Shown: in pieces, positions 1 through 11,104 of the stretch | Layout of the letters: each line of letters starts with the position of its first letter | Position numbering within the stretch: the stretch's first letter is position 1 | From: Rapana venosa | Lineage: Eukaryota; Mollusca; Gastropoda; Neogastropoda; Muricidae | Length of the DNA: 64,000 nt | Assembly: GCA_028751875.1 (NCBI GenBank) | Contig: CM054135.1 | Coordinates: 2,755,360 to 2,819,359, forward strand | Direction: 5' to 3' | The notes under the pieces: model-generated | The model's database searches: none | What the model was told of the DNA's origin: nothing | Seen by the model: only the letters and a program-made list of their open reading frames with translations | Made by a program: the position numbers and the translations under genes

Positions 1-47
1 GATCTCACTGCTCGTATCGATACTAGCTTCATCTTCTCTCACTCTAC

Positions 48-78
<31 letters not shown>

Positions 79-83
79 TCACA

Positions 84-115
<32 letters not shown>

Positions 116-116
<1 letters not shown>

Positions 117-305
117 AGAACATCTTGCGCACCAGTAAATCCTTTTCCGCTTTTCCGTAAGTACGTCCATCCCGTGTGCCGGTGGAACAATAAACAAATT
201 TACTAAAAAAAACGCATACACACGGACACGGTAAAAAAATATAAAAAGTCCATACGTGCCATTCCTTATCATGCGAAAGTAAAAAATAATAAATAAAATT
301 AATTG
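116..305 (+). mobile_element. SINE fragment, family 2
   Basis: This is the 3' half of a SINE. Diagnostic blocks are CATCTTGCGCACC, CCGTAAGTACGTCCAT, GTGTGCCGGTGG, CATACACACGGACACGG and a short tail before a (TAAA)-rich end. It matches the order of blocks in the full-length copy at 53,943-54,300. It directly follows a CA microsatellite, a recurring arrangement in this window. Counterpart: 16,500-16,689. Confidence 0.7.
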
Positions 306-329
306 AAATATAATGAATAAAAATAAACA

Positions 330-352
330 CAAACACACACAACTTCTCTCTC

Positions 353-388
<36 letters not shown>

Positions 389-1880
389 CTCTCATCATCT
401 CTCTCTCTCTCTCTCCCTCTCTCGCCGCTTTCAGCTCTCTCTCTTCGTATTATTGGGATTTTATGTGTTTTTTTACTCTCTCTCTCTCTCTCTCACCTCT
501 CTCTCTCATCCTCTGCTCTCGGTCTCCTCTCTCGTCTCTCTCTCTCTCTCAGCCACTCTCGGAGGCGTCTCTCTCACGGGGACGGAGCTCTCTCCTCTTC
601 ATCCCCCCCCTCTCACATCCCCTCTCTCTATCTCTCTCTCTCATTGCTCTCTCGCTCTTCTCGCGCTCTCTTCAATATTATTTGGAATTATTATGTGGTT
701 TTTTTACTCTCTCACTCTCCATCGTCCATCTCTCTCTTCCCTCTCTCCATCTCTCTCTCTCTTCTCTCTCTCTCTCTACTCTTCTCTCTCTCTCTCTCTC
801 CACGCTCCTCTCCCCTCTTTCTCTTTTCATTTCCTCAAAATAAAAAAATGTTTCATTGTCATTGGTCCCCTCTCTCTCCTCTCTCACTCTGCGTCTCTCG
901 TCCTCTCCTCTCTCTCCTCTCTCTCTCTCTCTCCTCTCTTTCTCTCGTCTCTCTCTCTATCTCTCTCTCCATCTCTCTCACTCCTCTCTCTTTCTCTCCC
1001 CACCCGCCCCCCCATATCCCCCCCTCATAACCTCCCCCCCGCACCCCACCTTCAATCTCTCCTCCCCATTCCTTACCACACACACACACACACACACCAC
1101 TCCCCTTTCGTCTCTTTCCTTCCTCTTTCCTCTGTCTTTAAAGTACAGTCAGAGTCATCCCCCCCCCCCCCCCCACTCCATCACCCCACTCTTTGCGATA
1201 AAGCAAGCAAGCAGCCTCTTGCGTGACTCTGGCTGCCACAAAACGCCCAGTAAAAAATATAAAAAAGTGCTGATGTAGCGGGAACCACTTTAGTGTTAAG
1301 ACCGTCAGTAGGAGACAACGGAGGTGCTAATGAAGATTGAAGAAGGGGCGGGTGGGGGGGGGGGGGGGCAGGGCTGGGCATGAGCCTGCACGTGATGTGG
1401 GACTTGGCCTTTCTTCTGGAACACTGACGCACGCGTTTCCACCTCATCCCCTACCCCCCCTACCCCCACCCACACTGCCCTTCTTAGCTTCTTTTGCTCC
1501 TATTAGTGATTTTTTTTTTTTCTCTCCTCGTTCTCTTCTGTGTTTTTTGTTGTTTGTTCACTCTTCTTGTTGTTCCGGTTTTTGTTGTTATTCTTTCTTC
1601 CTGTTGTTTCTCTTTGTTTTTGTTGTTGTTGTTGTGCTTTTGTTTTTTGTTGTTGCTGTTGTGGTTTTTTTTTTTTTACTTTCCTCTCTCTACACAACAG
1701 CTCGCACTTTCTCCCTCCCCCTCTCTCTCTCTCTCGTCCTATCTATCTATCCTCTCTCACTCTCCGCTCACTCTATCAATATTATTGGGGAATTATATTG
1801 TTTTTACTTTCTCGCTCCTCCATACACCACACTCTCGCTCTTCCTCCATCTCTCTCTCTCTCACACACACTCATCTTCTC

Positions 1881-1920
<40 letters not shown>

Positions 1921-2490
1921 CCCCCCTCCTCTCTCTCTTGCTCTCTATCTCTCACTCTCTCTAATCAATATTAAGGATTTTATGTGGGTTTTTACTCTCT
2001 TCTTCTCTCTCACCTCTCTCTCCTCATCTCTCTCTCTCTCTCTCTCTCAATCGTCTCTCTCTCATCTTCTCTCTCCATCTCTCTCTCTCTCTCGCTTCTC
2101 TCGCGTCTCTCGCTATCTCTATCATATTACTGGAATTTAATACGTGTTTTTTACTTTCTCCTCACCTCTCCTACACACACACCCTCTCCCCTCCCTCTCT
2201 CTCGTCTCACACACATAGCACTCTCTCTCTCTCTCTGCTTTCTCTCTCTCTCCTCGCTCTCAACGTTCTCATCTCTTTCTCATGCTCTCTCTATCAATAA
2301 TTGATTGGGATTATTTGAGGTTTTTTACTTTCTATCACTCTCTCTCTCTCTCTCTCCTCTCTATCTCTCTCTCTCACTCTCTCGCCCTCATCTCTCACTC
2401 TCTCTCCTTTCTCTCTCTCTCCTCTCTCTCACATCTCTCTACATAGCTCGTCTCTCTCTCTATCATCTCTCTCTCTCTCTCTTTCCTCTC
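330..2490. repeat. CT microsatellite with interspersed ~35-bp motif
   Basis: A long (CT)n-dominated tract is punctuated about every 160-230 bp by a short AT-rich motif of the form TCAATATTATTGGGATTTTA followed by TGTG, a T-run and ACTTTCTC. Copies lie near 445, 674, 1773, 1966, 2124 and 2293. This is a higher-order array: a non-CT core separated by variable CT spacers. The long Ser/Leu/Pro frames in this tract come from the repeat and are not genes. The same array recurs at 16,714-18,874. Confidence 0.8.
1030..1560 (+). repeat. Diverged ~0.5-kb repeat, unit 1
   Basis: Sequence from the CCACCTTCAATC stretch through a CA run, a C-run, an AAGCAG...TGACTCTG...TGCCA block and a GCTTCTTTTGCTCCTA block recurs in the same order at 2495-2990. 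The two units differ by many substitutions and indels. I do not recognise the family. The pair is duplicated again inside repeat A copy 2. Confidence 0.65.
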
Positions 2491-2494
2491 CCCC

Positions 2495-2990
2495 CCCTCC
2501 ATAACCCCACCCCCACCTTCAATCGTCTCCTCCCCTTCTACCACACACACACACACACACAACACATCTCCCCTTTCTTCGCATTCTTCTCTTCCTCTGT
2601 CTTTAACTAGCAGAGCATCCCCCCCCCCCCCCCCCTCCACCCTCCCCTCCTTTGCATAGAAGCAGCACCTCCTTGGCTGACTCTGCTGCCAGCAAAACGG
2701 CCCAGATAAAAAATTTTTTAAAAGTGCAAGATTAGCGTGACAACTTAGTGTAATACCTCGTAGGGAGACAACGTGCATGCTAATGATAATTTGTTGAAGG
2801 GGGATGGGGGTGGGGTTGTAGCGGTGCAGTCAATGGAGTGCGCTGTGCAGTGATGACTGCCTGCTTTGTCTGACACTCCATGCGTGTCCACCTCAACTAC
2901 CGCAGCCTACACTAGCTTCTTTTGCTCCTAATAGTGATTTTTTTTGTCTCTCTACTTTTCTCTCTGTTTTTTTGTTGTTTTTCTTGTCCT
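2495..2990 (+). repeat. Diverged ~0.5-kb repeat, unit 2
   Basis: This is the second degenerate unit, about 1.45 kb after the first. It shares the ordered blocks CTTTAA, a C-run, CAGCACCTCCTTGGCTGACT-like sequence, TAGTGTAA, GGAGACAACG and GCTTCTTTTGCTCCTAATAG. It may reflect an old tandem duplication of a larger unit that includes the CT arrays. Confidence 0.6.
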
Positions 2991-3179
2991 GTTTTTTTTT
3001 AAACACATTCTCGTGTTTCTTCTCCCCTTCTCATTGTTTCTTTTGTTGTTCTGCTGTTGTTGTTGTTGTTGTTGTCTTCCTTCTTTACCGGTCGTCAATC
3101 GTTGTCATTCTTCTTTTTTCGCAACTTTTTCTCTCGTCTTCCGGTCCTTCGTCATCATCATCTTTCTTTTTATCGTCAT

Positions 3180-3310
3180 TTTTCCTTCTTCTCAATATTT
3201 TTTTTTTTTTTTCCTTTTCGTCCCACCTCCTCCTCCTCCTCCGCTTCTTCTTCTTCTTCTTCTTCTTCATTCTTCGTTCCTTCTTCTCTTTTCTTCTTCC
3301 TTCTTCTTCA

Positions 3311-3353
<43 letters not shown>

Positions 3354-3690
3354 TTCTTCTTCTTCGTCTTCTTTCCCTTCTTCTTCTTCTCCTCCTTCTC
3401 TTCGCATTCGTACAATTCGTTGCAATCTTGCTTCTTCAATTCGTACAATTCGTGCATTCTTCTTCTTTGGCGATTTTTACGAATCTTGCATCTTCTTCTT
3501 TGTCCTCTTCGTACCGAGAGTCTTCTTTTTGTCGTCAACTTCTTCTTCTGTCCTTTTTTGCACTTTCTCTCCTCCCTCCTCCTCCTCCCTCCTCCTTCTT
3601 CTCTTCTCTCCTCCTCTCTTCCACCTTCTGCTTCTTCTTCTTCTTCTTCTCCTCCCCTCCTCCTTCTTCTTCTTCCTTAGTTCTGAATAA
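3180..3690. repeat. TTC-rich trinucleotide tract
   Basis: About 500 bp are dominated by TTC/TCC repeats, with a small non-repetitive island around 3400-3540 (CGTACAATTCGTGCA-type sequence given twice in variant form). The Phe/Ser/Leu frames here are products of the repeat. The copy inside repeat A copy 2 is at 19,564-20,074. Confidence 0.9.
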
Positions 3691-3694
3691 GAAT

Positions 3695-4174
3695 GAAAAA
3701 AAACACAAAAGAAAGATAGAAAAAGAAAACAAACAAACAATGAAGAAAGAAGGGAAAGGAGGGAGAGATAGAAGAAGAAGAAAAGAAGAAGAAAGAAGAA
3801 AAGAAGAAAAGAAGAAAAGAAGAAGAAGAAGAAAGGAATGAAGAAGAAAGAAGAAAGGAAGGAAGGAAGAAGGAAGGAAAGGAAGGAAAGGAAGAAAGAA
3901 AGAAAGAAAGAAAGAAAAAACTCAAAGAAAGAAAAATCTCACGAGAGAAAAAGAAAAGTAAAGAAAGAACCCAACAAAAGAAAGCAACAGAAAGAAAGAA
4001 ACCACAAAAAACAGAAAGAGATACTCAAGAAGAAAGGGAAGAAAGGAAAGAATGAAAGAAAAAAGAAAGAAAAAAAGAAAGAAAGAAAGAATGAAAGAAG
4101 TAAGAAAGAAACCCGACAAAAGACAACATAACAGACAGACAACAGACAGTCAGACAAATACAGAAAGAAAAAAA

Positions 4175-4210
<36 letters not shown>

Positions 4211-4375
4211 AAAGAAAGAAGAAAGAATAAAGAAAGAAAAACTCAATGAAAGAAAGTAAAAGAAAAACTCAATGAAAGAAAGAAACCCAAACAAAAGAAG
4301 AACGAAAGATTAAAGAAAGAAAGAAACCCAGCAAAAGAAAAGCAAACATAAACTAAAGAAAGAAAATAATCTCCA
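3695..4375. repeat. GAAA/GAAG purine tract
   Basis: About 680 bp of GAAA, GAAG and GGAA repeats sit directly after the pyrimidine-rich TTC tract, so base skew switches abruptly from pyrimidine to purine on one strand. Short interruptions such as AACCCAACAAAAGAAAGCAA recur several times, giving a weak higher-order periodicity. The counterpart is at 20,079-20,759. Confidence 0.9.
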
Positions 4376-5039
4376 CAAAGGGCTTTACTCTTGCTGTGCG
4401 CGCGCGATGCGCGCGGTAAGCTACTCTCTGTAACCACACAAACCCCTTAGTTTTAAGCGATAACTGTCAGAGACATGAGCACCAAGCAAAGCTATCATCG
4501 CCATCTCTGCCACTCCTCACTTACCATGCCAGACACATGCGCCCCTGACAAAAGCCCTAGAGCATAAACTGAGTAACGTGTGAGATGAAGTGCTTGAGGA
4601 AAGCCGCAACAAGACCAGGAGAGACAAGATAAATACGAGGTGATCAAGTCCATGTAGGAGCAACACACCCGTCCTCACCATATTGAACAACAACGACCAA
4701 GTGGTTCGGGCACCAACACCGATGCCCCAAAACAGCCACCCTTCGTGCTTCAACTTGAGGTACTGCGCACGAGGCCAAGGTAGACCCACAGGCGACCGCT
4801 GAGTATTCCGTGGCAAAACACTGAATGTCCTGGATGTGTCCCCCCTCCACTACCCCCCTTGCAGCAACAGACATTATATCTCCCCGCGACGCCACAGAGT
4901 ACAAGCGAAGGAAAAGTGAAGTAAGTAAAGTCTGGTCAGAGACCAGTCCTGCTTGGGCTTTCATCTATCCACAACCAGATTATCTCCTACAACTGCAGAT
5001 TATTTACATTCTTAAAATTACCAGCTTTTGGTCATTTAT
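4376..5039. other. Unique non-coding sequence
   Basis: Mostly non-repetitive DNA with a small GC-rich palindromic stretch near 4395-4415 (CGCGCGCGATGCGCGCG). I recognise no exon, RNA or transposon. Reading frames up to ~106 codons occur on the minus strand, but none resembles a known protein. Confidence 0.5.
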
Positions 5040-5044
5040 TTTCG

Positions 5045-5456
5045 TGTTCTAGAGGTAAAGCACTCTGCCTAGAAAGCGAAAAGTCCGTTCGAAGTGTGTT
5101 GAGGTTTGATCCGCCCCGTATTGGGCCACAAAACTCCCCCCCCCCCCCCCCCCCCCAACTCCCCTCATCCACTGGACCAAGACTGGGGTCCTAGGCGCTA
5201 GGGTCTTACGAATGATCATAAACAAGTCCCGTGTTACACATAATTATTTTAGCGCACTGTTTAAACCACGCAACAATGAGTGTGGCCTGCAAAATTCGTA
5301 GAAAAAGCTACTCGATTAGAGAAAAGAAATACAGTAGCAACATGTAAAGAACGAGTGGTGGCACTGTTCTTGAGTGGACGCGCTGCCCCGAGAGCAGCCG
5401 AATTTCACGGCAGAGAAATCTGCCGTGACTTAAAATTTGTGTAAATACAATACAAT
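5045..5456 (+). mobile_element. SINE, family 1, near full length
   Basis: A tRNA-like head with an A-box-like TAGAGGTAAAGC and a degenerate B box GGTTTGATCCG (5103-5113) is followed by a long C-run. A conserved body contains CAAGTCCCGTGTTACA and TTTTAGCGCACTGTTTAAACC. Downstream blocks GAGTGGTGGCACTGTTCT and GCAGAGAAATCTGCCGTGA lead into a (AATAC)-type tail. This block order fits a SINE type I associate with gastropod genomes; the family name was not checked. It lacks coding capacity and would depend on a LINE. Confidence 0.78.
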
Positions 5457-5875
5457 ACTAATACATACAATCAATACAACCCTTCCTCCCCTCATCCCTT
5501 ATCTGCACCACCCACTGTTAGATGAAATACTGTTTGACCTTGTGAAATCGTACCTCCTACTTTTTTTCTTTACTTCTGGAAATTCTTGTATAATTCCCTC
5601 TTTTCTATCCCTCTCTTTGTCTCGCACTGTCTATTCTTCTGGTCCTACCTTCCTTGTCTGTTTTTCTGCCTTCTGGTCCATTCTCCGCCTTTGTAATTTT
5701 CAGGAATACTTACAAGAAAAAAAATAACAATTCTCTCCTATCCAATTGGATGCGCTGGGACTGACTGCCAGAGCCTTACGATTCCAACCCATTTTCTTTT
5801 CCCTCATAACGAAGGTTCCAAACAATTAGCGCTGTCTGACGTCCGGGAGAAGGAGAACTAACATAATCTTCTCTC
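5457..5875. other. Unique non-coding sequence
   Basis: Pyrimidine-biased sequence between a SINE and a CA array. No domain, RNA or mobile element recognised. Confidence 0.45.
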
Positions 5876-6036
5876 ACTACACATACACCAACACACACCC
5901 ACACCCACCCACCCACACACACACACAACACAAACACACACAACACACACCTCACCCACAACCCAACACACCCTCACACACACACACAACACACACACAC
6001 ACACACACACATCACACACACACAATAACACACACG
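5876..6036. repeat. CA microsatellite
   Basis: Interrupted (CA)n of about 160 bp with CCCA variants, immediately 5' of a SINE fragment. Confidence 0.92.
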
Positions 6037-6215
6037 AAAAATCTTGCAGCCTAACGTTGAATCCAGTATTCCGCTTTCGTAAAGTAGCCATTGGTGTCGT
6101 GGGATCGGATTACAAAATTTACAATACCGCATACACACGGGATTGATTAAAAAAAAAAAAAGCACATAAGTGCTTATTCCATTATCCTCGATATAAAGAA
6201 TAATAAATATTAAAA
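6037..6215 (+). mobile_element. SINE fragment, family 2
   Basis: 3' half of family 2: CCGCTTTCGTAAAGTAGCCA, CGCATACACACGGGATTG, an A-run, then GTGCTTATTCCATTATCCTC. The last block is the characteristic 3' end found in more than ten places in this window. Counterpart: 22,421-22,599. Confidence 0.75.
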
Positions 6216-6429
6216 AATTATATAATATAACACTCACAAATCACTCACACAGGTGCGACTTTTCGACATGATTTTTTTTTTTTGTTCATTTTGCAACGAA
6301 TCAATTTTTTGTAGCGATGAGAGCGTGAGAGAGCGCGAGAGCGATGGTTTGATTTGTTGATGCCAGATTTAGATCACAAATATCGTTTCTTCACATACAT
6401 TATCTCCCTCCTCTTAAAAATTTTCGGTT

Positions 6430-6800
6430 TCTTCATCTCTCTCCCTCTTTCTCTCACTCCCTCCCTATCTCTCTCTCTCCTCTCACTCCATCCCTCTCTC
6501 CTCTCTCTCCTCTCTCTCTTCTCTATCTCTCTCTCTCTCTCTCTTCCCCTCCTCTCTGCGGTGGCGGGACAGCGGAGCGAGCGAGCGCGAGCGAGCGAGC
6601 GTTCTCCTCTCTCTCTCTTCTCTCTCCTCCCTCTCCCTCTCCATGTGTACTTCTCCCCCCATCAATGTTTCAGCAGACGACACCTGCTCACAAAGCCCTA
6701 GGCTTAAGCTACTGCACAATACTTACTACCCTCTCTCTCTCTCCTCTTTCACTCATCTCTCTCTCATCTCTCTCCTCTCCTCTCGTGTAAAAATAATCTC
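6430..6800. repeat. CT-rich tract with GAGC island
   Basis: CT arrays flank a short GC-rich run of GCGAGCGAGC units at about 6570-6600. Copy 1 and copy 2 of repeat A begin to differ at about 6750, inside this tract. Confidence 0.8.
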
Positions 6801-6899
6801 TTTATTAGCATCATTATTTGTTATCCTAATTATATTGTCCCTTCTCAGGCTGGCCATGGGAAAAAAAAAGAATACCAATACATGCCTGTAAACCCTTGG

Positions 6900-8560
6900 C
6901 ATTCGGGGGGAGCCAGGACCTCTTCCCTTTTCCTTTTTCTGACATGGTCCTGTTCTGTTAAACTTATTTCCTTATTCCCTCCATCCCCTCTAATTCTGTG
7001 GTCTCTTTCCAGTGGTTGTTTCAGTGACCTAAAGCTCCAGGTTCACCAATGGTGAGAGTTCGCATAATTATGTGACCGTATTTTCCCACCATGAACGTAT
7101 TATCCATAGAACTTTAGTCCTTATCTCCACACCTCACCCTTCTGATCTGTGGTCTAGTGTCTAGTGTAAACTTTATTTCTTACTTCCCCCCCTCCCCACA
7201 CACCCCTCTGATCTGTTCCTATTCCATATAAACTTAATTCCTTATCTCTACCCACCCCCACACCACCTCTGATTCTGTGCTATTCCAGTAGAACTTAGTA
7301 GTTCCCTTGTCTTCATGATCACCCCCCCTCACTCACCTCTTATTCTTGTCTAGTCCAGTATAAGATCTAGATTCTATTCCACCCCAACCCCACCCCTCTG
7401 ATTTTATGGTCTATTTCCAAAAAACTTTAGTTCCTATCTCCACCCACCCTTCTGATCGTGGCCATTACCTATAGATTAGTTCCCTTGATCTCCACACTAA
7501 CCCTCCAACCTCTGATTCTCCAGTATAACTTAGTTCCTTATCTCCATCCCACCCATCTGGTGTTTGGTCTATTCCATAGAAACTTTATTCCTTATCTCCA
7601 CTCTTCCCCACTCACACACCCTTCTGATCTGTTGGTCTATCCAGTAGGGCTTTATTCCTTATCCTCACCCCACACCCACCCCCCACCCCTTCTGATTCTG
7701 TGGCCTATTCCAGTAAACTTTAGTTCCTTAACTCCACCCCTCCCCTTCGATTCTGTTGGTCTACTCTCCAAATTAACTTAGTTTCCTTAACTCCACCCCC
7801 CACCCACCCTTTATGATTCCTGTGGACTATCCAGTATAACTTTAGTTCCATTATCTCCCCACCAACACCACCACCCCACGCGCGTCGGCCTCTGATTCTT
7901 GGTCTGTTCCAGTTAAACTTTAGTCCTTATCTCCCACCGCCCAAGCCCTCTGATACTGTAGTCTATTCTATAAAACTTTGTTCTTAATTCCACCCACCCT
8001 CCCTCACCCTTCTTATTCTGTGGTACTAATTCCCCGTATAAACCTTTATTCCTAATCCTCCACCCACCCCCGACCCCCCCCCTCCCACCCCTCTGATTCC
8101 TGTGATCTATTCCGGTTAGAAACTATAGTTCCTTATCTCCCACCCACTCAAACACCCCTTCTGATACTGTGGTCTTTTCCAGTATATAAACTTTAGTTTC
8201 TTTATCTCCACCCACCCACCCAATATACCCCACTCTTAATCTGTGATCTATTCCTAAAGACTTTTTCCTTTAACACACTTCTCTTATCTCTCTCTCCGTT
8301 TCCTATCCTTCTCTATCCCCTTATCCTCTTATCCTCCCGCCACCAACCCCCACACACAAACCTCTATTCTGTGGTCTAATTCCAATTATACTTTAGTTCC
8401 TAATCTCCACCCTCTCACCCCTCTAATTATTGGGGACTAATCCGGAATAAACTATATTTCTTTGTATCCTCTATTCTGCGACTATTCTCAATAAAAAAAA
8501 AAATTTATTTCTTTATCTTCCCCCCCCCCCCCACCATTTGTATTAATATTTCAATATATA
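6900..8560 (+). repeat. Degenerate ~65-bp tandem repeat array
   Basis: About 21 noisy copies follow one another. Each has a core CTCTGATTCTGTGGTCTATT, then CCAGTAAAACTTTAGTTCCT, then TATCTCCACCCACCC. Units start near 7140, 7207, 7265, 7337, 7396, 7449, 7510, 7553, 7621, 7689, 7746, 7811, 7889, 7948, 8009, 8090, 8158, 8232, 8361, 8422 and 8468. Copies differ mainly by one- or two-base indels, which could be real decay or unpolished consensus. It has no coding potential. Confidence 0.85.
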
Positions 8561-8759
8561 CTTATTATCTTGTTTCCCACCCACCCCACCCTCTCACTCT
8601 CTTCAAGTTTGAGAGCGCGCGAGAGAACGCCCTTAGTGCAGCCTGTCTGTCTTTTCTGTCCTCTCTCTGTAACGCCCACACCTCTTTCTGGCTTATGAGT
8701 CCTTATGACAGTTCTCTGTTCTTGTGGGAACGCTTGATTTTTTGTTTCAAGATAGGCTC

Positions 8760-8915
8760 TTTATAATTCCTGTAGTATAGACTTTACTATAGTATATAGT
8801 AGTAGTAAATATATAGTAGTAGTAGAACAAGTTACAAGTACAATATAGTAGTTGTAGTAGTATAGAGTAGTAAGTAGTATAGTATAGTAGTAGTATATAT
8901 AGTATATAGAAGCAA
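8760..8915. repeat. TAG/TATAG-rich low-complexity tract
   Basis: About 150 bp of AGT/TAG and TATAG repeats. No other feature seen. Confidence 0.85.
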
Positions 8916-8984
8916 AGTGTTCTCTCAAACTGAACATACGTGTATTGCTACAAAAACTTTAAATGTAAATAGCCAGTCTTGGTT

Positions 8985-8986
8985 GG

Positions 8987-9037
<51 letters not shown>

Positions 9038-9292
9038 CCACATTTTTTCTATTTTTTTTTTTTTTTTTTTTTTTTCTTTTTTTTTCTTTTTTTTTTCTCC
9101 CTCTTTTCTTCTTCTTCTTTTTTTTCTTTTCTCACCTCTTTTTTCCCTTTCCTTTTCTTTTTTTTCTTTTTTTTTTTTTTCTTTTTTTTTTTTTTTTTCT
9201 TTTCCATTTTTCACTTTTTTTTTTTTTTTTTTTTTCTTTTTTTTTTTATTTTATTTTTTTTTCTCCTTTTCCTTTTTTTTTTTTTCCTTCGC
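8985..9292. repeat. Poly-T low-complexity tract
   Basis: About 300 bp that is almost all T with scattered C. A homopolymer of this length is likely to be inaccurate in length in any assembly. Apparent poly-Phe and poly-Lys frames are artefacts. Confidence 0.92.
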
Positions 9293-9409
9293 TTCCCCTG
9301 TGAAGTAAATTCTTTCACAAGGCATGGACTGAAAAGTCATGAATAATGGAAACCACTTCAAATCTGACACCTCACTCCCTGGACCACACTCAACCCTTCA
9401 CAATTGAAC

Positions 9410-9810
9410 GGGTCTAGAGTAACGCGCCTGCCATAGAAAGTGAAAAGTCCGTCGAATGTCCGGTGGTTCGAATCCCGATTGGCCCGAAACTCCCCCCCCC
9501 CCCCATCCATTAGACCATGAGTGGTGGTCTGTGCGAGTGGTTGCTAGTTTCTTTCGATGAGACAATCAATCGAGATCCCGTGTTCACACTATAATTATTT
9601 ACGCACGTAAAAGAACCCACCGAATACAAAGAGTTAACCCTGCAATTCTGTAGAGAAAAAAGCACTCTGATAGGGAAACAAATACAGTTGCAGCAAGGTA
9701 GAAAAAGAAAACAAAATGGTGTGCGCTGCTCTGGCGACAGCGCTGTCCCCGGTAGTGCAGCTCGGATTTCGCGGCATGAAATCTGACGTGACCTTAAACT
9801 TACCATTTTT
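9410..9810 (+). mobile_element. SINE, family 1, near full length
   Basis: Clear tRNA-like head with B box GGTTCGAATCC at 9465-9475, then a C-run. The body carries GATCCCGTGTTCACAC, ACGCACGTAAAAGAACCCAC, GATAGGGAAACAAATACAGT, GGCGACAGCGCTGTCCCC and GCATGAAATCTGACGTGA in the order expected from the copy at 5045. Its head is better preserved than that of the copy at 5045. Confidence 0.82.
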
Positions 9811-10735
9811 TTTAATTTAAAATAAATCACCCCTACTTACATACCCCTTACCCCGTCTACCCAGACCCTCTCCCTCCCCATGTTTTGTACGTATGGATAG
9901 TATACCATTTGACCTGGGTCAACAGCAAAGGAGGTCTGTATGACCAGTTGGCATTCTTTCCCACTCATGGAATTCACTTACAGCTTAGTCTTTATTGATC
10001 GACAATAATCTCTGACTAAGGCTGACTTGCACAGTCCTTATAGTTCTGCAGCCCTGGGGCTGGTTGGCCTTTGGAGAACATCTCCAACGCTGACTGTCCT
10101 TATGCCCCTTAGCCGGAGAGTGGGGATGTATTGTGGGCTAGGCATCTCCACTAATAATCCAATTCTGCCCAGTTGTCAAAGCAGCAGCAGCCTCCTCTCT
10201 GTTTTGGAGTTCATCGTCGACACACGACAAACATACAAACCATCATACATGCTCTACCTCCTTCCCTGCCCACCCCCCCCTCCTCCCTCTCATCCCCGCC
10301 CCCCAGCCCTACCTTACTGCTCGATATCAGTAAAGCGGAGTAGCTTTTATTGTACACGCTGATCGTTTAGGGCATCTTCACTGCAGGCGTATATACTCGT
10401 CAGTACATTCCAGCGGAAATGAAGCTGGGGAACTCTTTCCTGAGGCAGGATGTTTCCTTGACGAGAAAGTTGGGTGGTGTTGGTAATTGTTATTGTACCG
10501 TCTTATTGCATTTGGTTCGGAGTGTATGTATTGTATGTCTGTATTGCATTGTATTGATTATATGTATACCACTTAAGTCACGCGTATTTTCTCCTCGTAA
10601 ATTCGATCTCTACCCCCAGAAAGAGTGCGTCGCCACAAGAGCCGCCAGCCATTATTCTGTTCATTTTCTGTCTGCGGACTCTACTCCTCCTGTTTCTCCC
10701 TATCAGAGTGGTTGGCTTTTTTTTATACAGAATTT
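9811..10735. other. Non-coding sequence, nothing recognised
   Basis: Mixed unique sequence with a C-rich run near 10,265-10,310. Open frames up to 174 codons occur but lack recognisable domains, and the longest runs into a reverse-oriented SINE. Confidence 0.4.
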
Positions 10736-10975
10736 TGCAGGACACTGTCTTGTTGCTGTGGTTCTTTTACGTTGCGCTAAGATGTGTAACACACGGACCT
10801 GGGTTTATCGTCTCATCCAAAAACTAACACCCAGACCACCACCATGTCAATTTGAAAAAGTTCGGAGCTCAATACGGGATCAAACAGCCGCAACACTTCC
10901 GAACCCAGACTTTTCGCTTTCTATCAGTCGCGTTAGCCTCTAGACCACCAAATCACCCGGTATTGGTGCGGATTT
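10736..10975 (-). mobile_element. SINE, family 1, reverse orientation
   Basis: Read on the minus strand, this gives a degraded tRNA-like head at the right end, then GATGAGACGATAAACCCAGG, GTCCGTGTGTTACACATC and TTAGCGCAACGTAAAAGAAC. These are the central blocks of family 1. The 3' tail is missing or diverged. Confidence 0.65.
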
Positions 10976-11104
10976 CGGGAGAGAGGAAAAAAAATTAATC
11001 AGTCTCTTACCCCTTATGGGGTTCAGTCACCACTGAGTCCCACCATCAACTTTCTATTTGTCTAAAGGTCTCTTCATATTGATGCAATAATTTTTCTACG
11101 TATT

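Larger units (their letters stand above)
1..6895. repeat. Long direct repeat A, copy 1
   Basis: This segment recurs at 16,385 with a constant shift of 16,384 bp. Every long reading frame and every stretch I compared matches base for base to about 6,750. The last ~150 bp are similar but carry small indels, and beyond ~6,900 the two copies are unrelated. The left edge is unknown because the window begins inside the repeat. It holds CT arrays, TTC and GAAA tracts, SINEs and a CA array, and no recognisable host gene. Confidence 0.93.

Noticed and set aside
313..2610. Long Ser/Leu-rich reading frames (up to 267 codons) in the CT arrays
   Set aside because: They are open in several frames at once, only because CT repeats contain no stop codons. 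No domains, no codon bias, and the same frames reappear in the duplicated copy.
2944..4294. Phe/Ser-rich and Lys/Glu-rich frames of up to 289 codons
   Set aside because: Direct translation of TTC and GAAA repeats in all frames; no plausible start context or conserved segment.
8917..9308. Poly-Phe frame of 128 codons
   Set aside because: Translation of a poly-T tract.
9465..9475. tRNA gene at the good B box GGTTCGAATCC
   Set aside because: It is the head of a family 1 SINE; the acceptor stem does not pair.
10419..10943. 174-codon + strand frame
   Set aside because: Its right part runs through a reverse-oriented SINE and the left part has no recognisable domain.
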